Below, in pieces: positions 62,458 through 64,000 of a DNA stretch of 64,000 nucleotides (position 1 is the stretch's first letter; each line of letters starts with the position of its first letter). The translations under genes were made by a program, and so were the position numbers. The notes under the pieces are model-generated. The model did not search any database. It saw only the letters and a program-made list of their open reading frames with translations, and was not told where the DNA came from. The stretch covers positions 1,767,001-1,831,000 of the forward strand of contig CP119315.1 in the NCBI GenBank assembly GCA_029202845.1, read 5' to 3'. This stretch comes from Candidatus Sphingomonas colombiensis. Its GTDB lineage: Bacteria; Pseudomonadota; Alphaproteobacteria; Sphingomonadales; Sphingomonadaceae.

Positions 62458-64000
62458 TCAGAACTTCACACCTGCTTCGATCGCGATGTTGCGCGGCGGT
62501 TCCACGAACATGATCGCACGCGAAACGGTGGTGATCGGCGCGGGCAGGCGGAACGCGCTGCCGGAGGTCAGTTCGTTGGTCAGGTTCTTGCCGATCAGCG
62601 CGATGTGCCAGCGATCATCCTGCGGCGCGAACTGGACGCGCAGATCGAGCTTCGCATAGCCCTTCTGATAGCCGTAGTTCGGGCTCTGGTCGTCGGAGTT
62701 GAAGAAGCCCGAGCGCCCACCGAGGATCGCCGTGCCGTCAAGCTTGTAGTCGCTGACGTCAACGCGTCCGTGAACCGAAACGTTGCCCGTGAACTTCGAC
62801 GTGTACGGCGGGCGCCGGCCCGAAAGATCGCAGACGCCGGCTGGCGCCGGGCCCGTCGCCGTCGCGAGACACGGAGCACCAAGGTACTTGTCGTATTTAA
62901 TGTCCATATATGCGGCGGACGCGGTGATGTCGAAATAACGGCTTGGCGCGATGCGCAGCGATCCTTCGACGCCCCGCGAGGTCGCTTGGGCCGCGTTCCC
63001 GGTAATATAGGTCTGAAGCGTCGAGCTGTATGACGATGTCTGCAGGTCGGTGAACTTGGTGTCATATGCCGACACGTTCAGCGTTGCCCGGCCATCCCAC
63101 AGGGTCGACTTGAACCCGGCCTCCCAGTTGCGCGAGCGCTCGGGCTTGTAGATGAACGTCGCGTTCGTCGTGCCCAACGTGTTCGACACGAAGCCACCGG
63201 ATTTCGAACCGCGGCCATAGACGGCATAGACCATCAGATTGCGCGAAACATCGTATTGAACAGTGACCGACGGATCGACGAGGCCCTCGTCTATGGACCC
63301 GCTGGCGCTGGTCAGCGGCCGGAAAATCTGACCGCTCAGCAGTTTGCCGCTGAACGTCCCATCCTTCTGCACGTTGGTATAGCGCAGGCTGCCGATGACA
63401 CGAAGCCCCGCCGCTGGCCGCACTGTTGCCTGCCCGAATCCGGACAGCGTGCGAGCGCTCTGGTGGAAATAGGTCTGGTTGAGCGAGACCAGATTGAAGG
63501 CGAGGATGTTGTAATAGAGGTACGGATCTACGTTGTACGTCGATTTGTCGTAATAGGCGCCAACGACATATTCGAGCACGCCGCCGGTGGGCGACAACAG
63601 CCGCACTTCCTGCGAGAATTGATGGAAATCCTCGGGGTATTTGTTGGCGACCGAGTTTTCGATCACCTGCCCCGTTCCCGGAACCCGCTGGTCGAAATAG
63701 TTCGTCACGGCGCCGTTGAACCACGAATAGCCCGTGATCGACGTAAGTGTATGCGTGCCCAGCTTCAGGTTCGCGGTGACGGAGCCGAGCGCCGAGTTGT
63801 TTGTATAGCCTTCCCGACCGAGCGGATAATTGGCCGCATAGCGGACCAGCGTCGGTCGCTGCTCGGTGTTCTCAGGAGTCGAAACGCCCAAACCGCCGAT
63901 GCGTTCGTAGTTCGACAGTTCCAGCTTGGCGGACATGTTGAAATTGTCGGTCGGTTCCCACAATGCGCTGACACGGAACAATTGCAGCTTGTTGCGGGGC
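62458..64000 (-). CDS. TonB-dependent receptor, C-terminal part (cut by window edge)
   Basis: The frame is open to the right edge, so the signal peptide and plug are outside. The 514 visible residues are barrel: ALWEPTDNFNMSAKLE near the edge, alternating strands, VYAVYGRGSKSGGFVSN and PERSRNWEAGFKS in the middle (the region typical of catabolic TBDRs), and a C-terminal strand ending in GVKF with terminal Phe. Closely resembles the barrel pattern of the receptor at 52972. Probably another importer of the catabolic region. Confidence 0.9.
   Translation of the reverse strand, partial: PRNKLQLFRVSALWEPTDNFNMSAKLELSNYERIGGLGVSTPENTEQRPTLVRYAANYPLGREGYTNNSALGSVTANLKLGTHTLTSITGYSWFNGAVTNYFDQRVPGTGQVIENSVANKYPEDFHQFSQEVRLLSPTGGVLEYVVGAYYDKSTYNVDPYLYYNILAFNLVSLNQTYFHQSARTLSGFGQATVRPAAGLRVIGSLRYTNVQKDGTFSGKLLSGQIFRPLTSASGSIDEGLVDPSVTVQYDVSRNLMVYAVYGRGSKSGGFVSNTLGTTNATFIYKPERSRNWEAGFKSTLWDGRATLNVSAYDTKFTDLQTSSYSSTLQTYITGNAAQATSRGVEGSLRIAPSRYFDITASAAYMDIKYDKYLGAPCLATATGPAPAGVCDLSGRRPPYTSKFTGNVSVHGRVDVSDYKLDGTAILGGRSGFFNSDDQSPNYGYQKGYAKLDLRVQFAPQDDRWHIALIGKNLTNELTSGSAFRLPAPITTVSRAIMFVEPPRNIAIEAGVKF

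Noticed and set aside
1..64000. CRISPR arrays, tRNA/rRNA genes, insertion sequences, prophage
   Set aside because: No regularly spaced repeats, cloverleaf or rRNA-like stretches, transposase or integrase reading frames found on either strand.

Overview
The window looks like chromosomal DNA of a high-GC alphaproteobacterium, most likely a sphingomonad (Sphingomonas or a close relative). The evidence is four TonB-dependent receptors (TBDRs) next to hydrolases, a DUF1800/DUF1501 pair, many four-base ATGA/GTGA gene overlaps, and catabolic operons with their own receptors. I see no rRNA, tRNA, CRISPR array, insertion sequence or phage gene. No stretch above 300 bases lacks a gene.

Layout. 1-3.0 kb: acyl-CoA dehydrogenase (cut by the left edge) and SDR, divergent from an IclR regulator and an FAH-family hydrolase, with a 16-bp perfect palindrome between them. 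3.1-7.7 kb: a Pls/PosA-type single-module NRPS (adenylation, carrier, three paired-TM/hexapeptide-repeat domains) overlapping an Sfp-type phosphopantetheinyl transferase, ended by a terminator. 7.8-17.6 kb: a TctD/TctE-like two-component system flanked by a serine hydrolase-TBDR operon and a CapA-M20 peptidase operon. The same 17-bp double TGACAG site lies upstream of both operons. 17.6-24.6 kb: M3 dipeptidase and an Aae-like FUSC efflux operon. 24.6-29.9 kb: Lrp/AsnC regulator, a secreted cyanophycinase-isoaspartyl peptidase fusion (frameshifted, and with Ala where the peptidase nucleophile Thr should be) and a divergent, frameshifted TBDR. 29.9-46.1 kb: two RND efflux operons around a LysR gene; the first RND permease carries about twenty frame changes, the second (MdtABC-like) is intact. 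46.3-49.0 kb: DUF1800-DUF1501 pair. 49.0-64 kb: a MarR-associated catabolic region with acyl-CoA dehydrogenase, DUF3237 protein, flavin-dependent oxygenase or dehydrogenase, TBDR, Tat-exported sulfatase, core-MetE-like methyltransferase, VOC protein, CMD-family protein, SnoaL-like protein, MFS carrier, SDR and a last TBDR cut by the right edge.

How it may work together. Between 3 and 30 kb there is one predicted maker of an isopeptide-type amino-acid polymer and several predicted hydrolases, receptors and regulators for unusual peptides. I read this as a possible poly-amino-acid production and scavenging region; no substrate is shown by the sequence. The right-hand 15 kb is a dedicated catabolic region for an unidentified, possibly sulfated and methylated, compound. 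An AT-rich TTAG-N5-TAA site recurs in its intergenic regions.

Data-quality warning. Every frameshift I could see lies between 26.7 and 35.3 kb. Many are single-base changes in short homopolymers, so local consensus errors are as likely as true gene decay.
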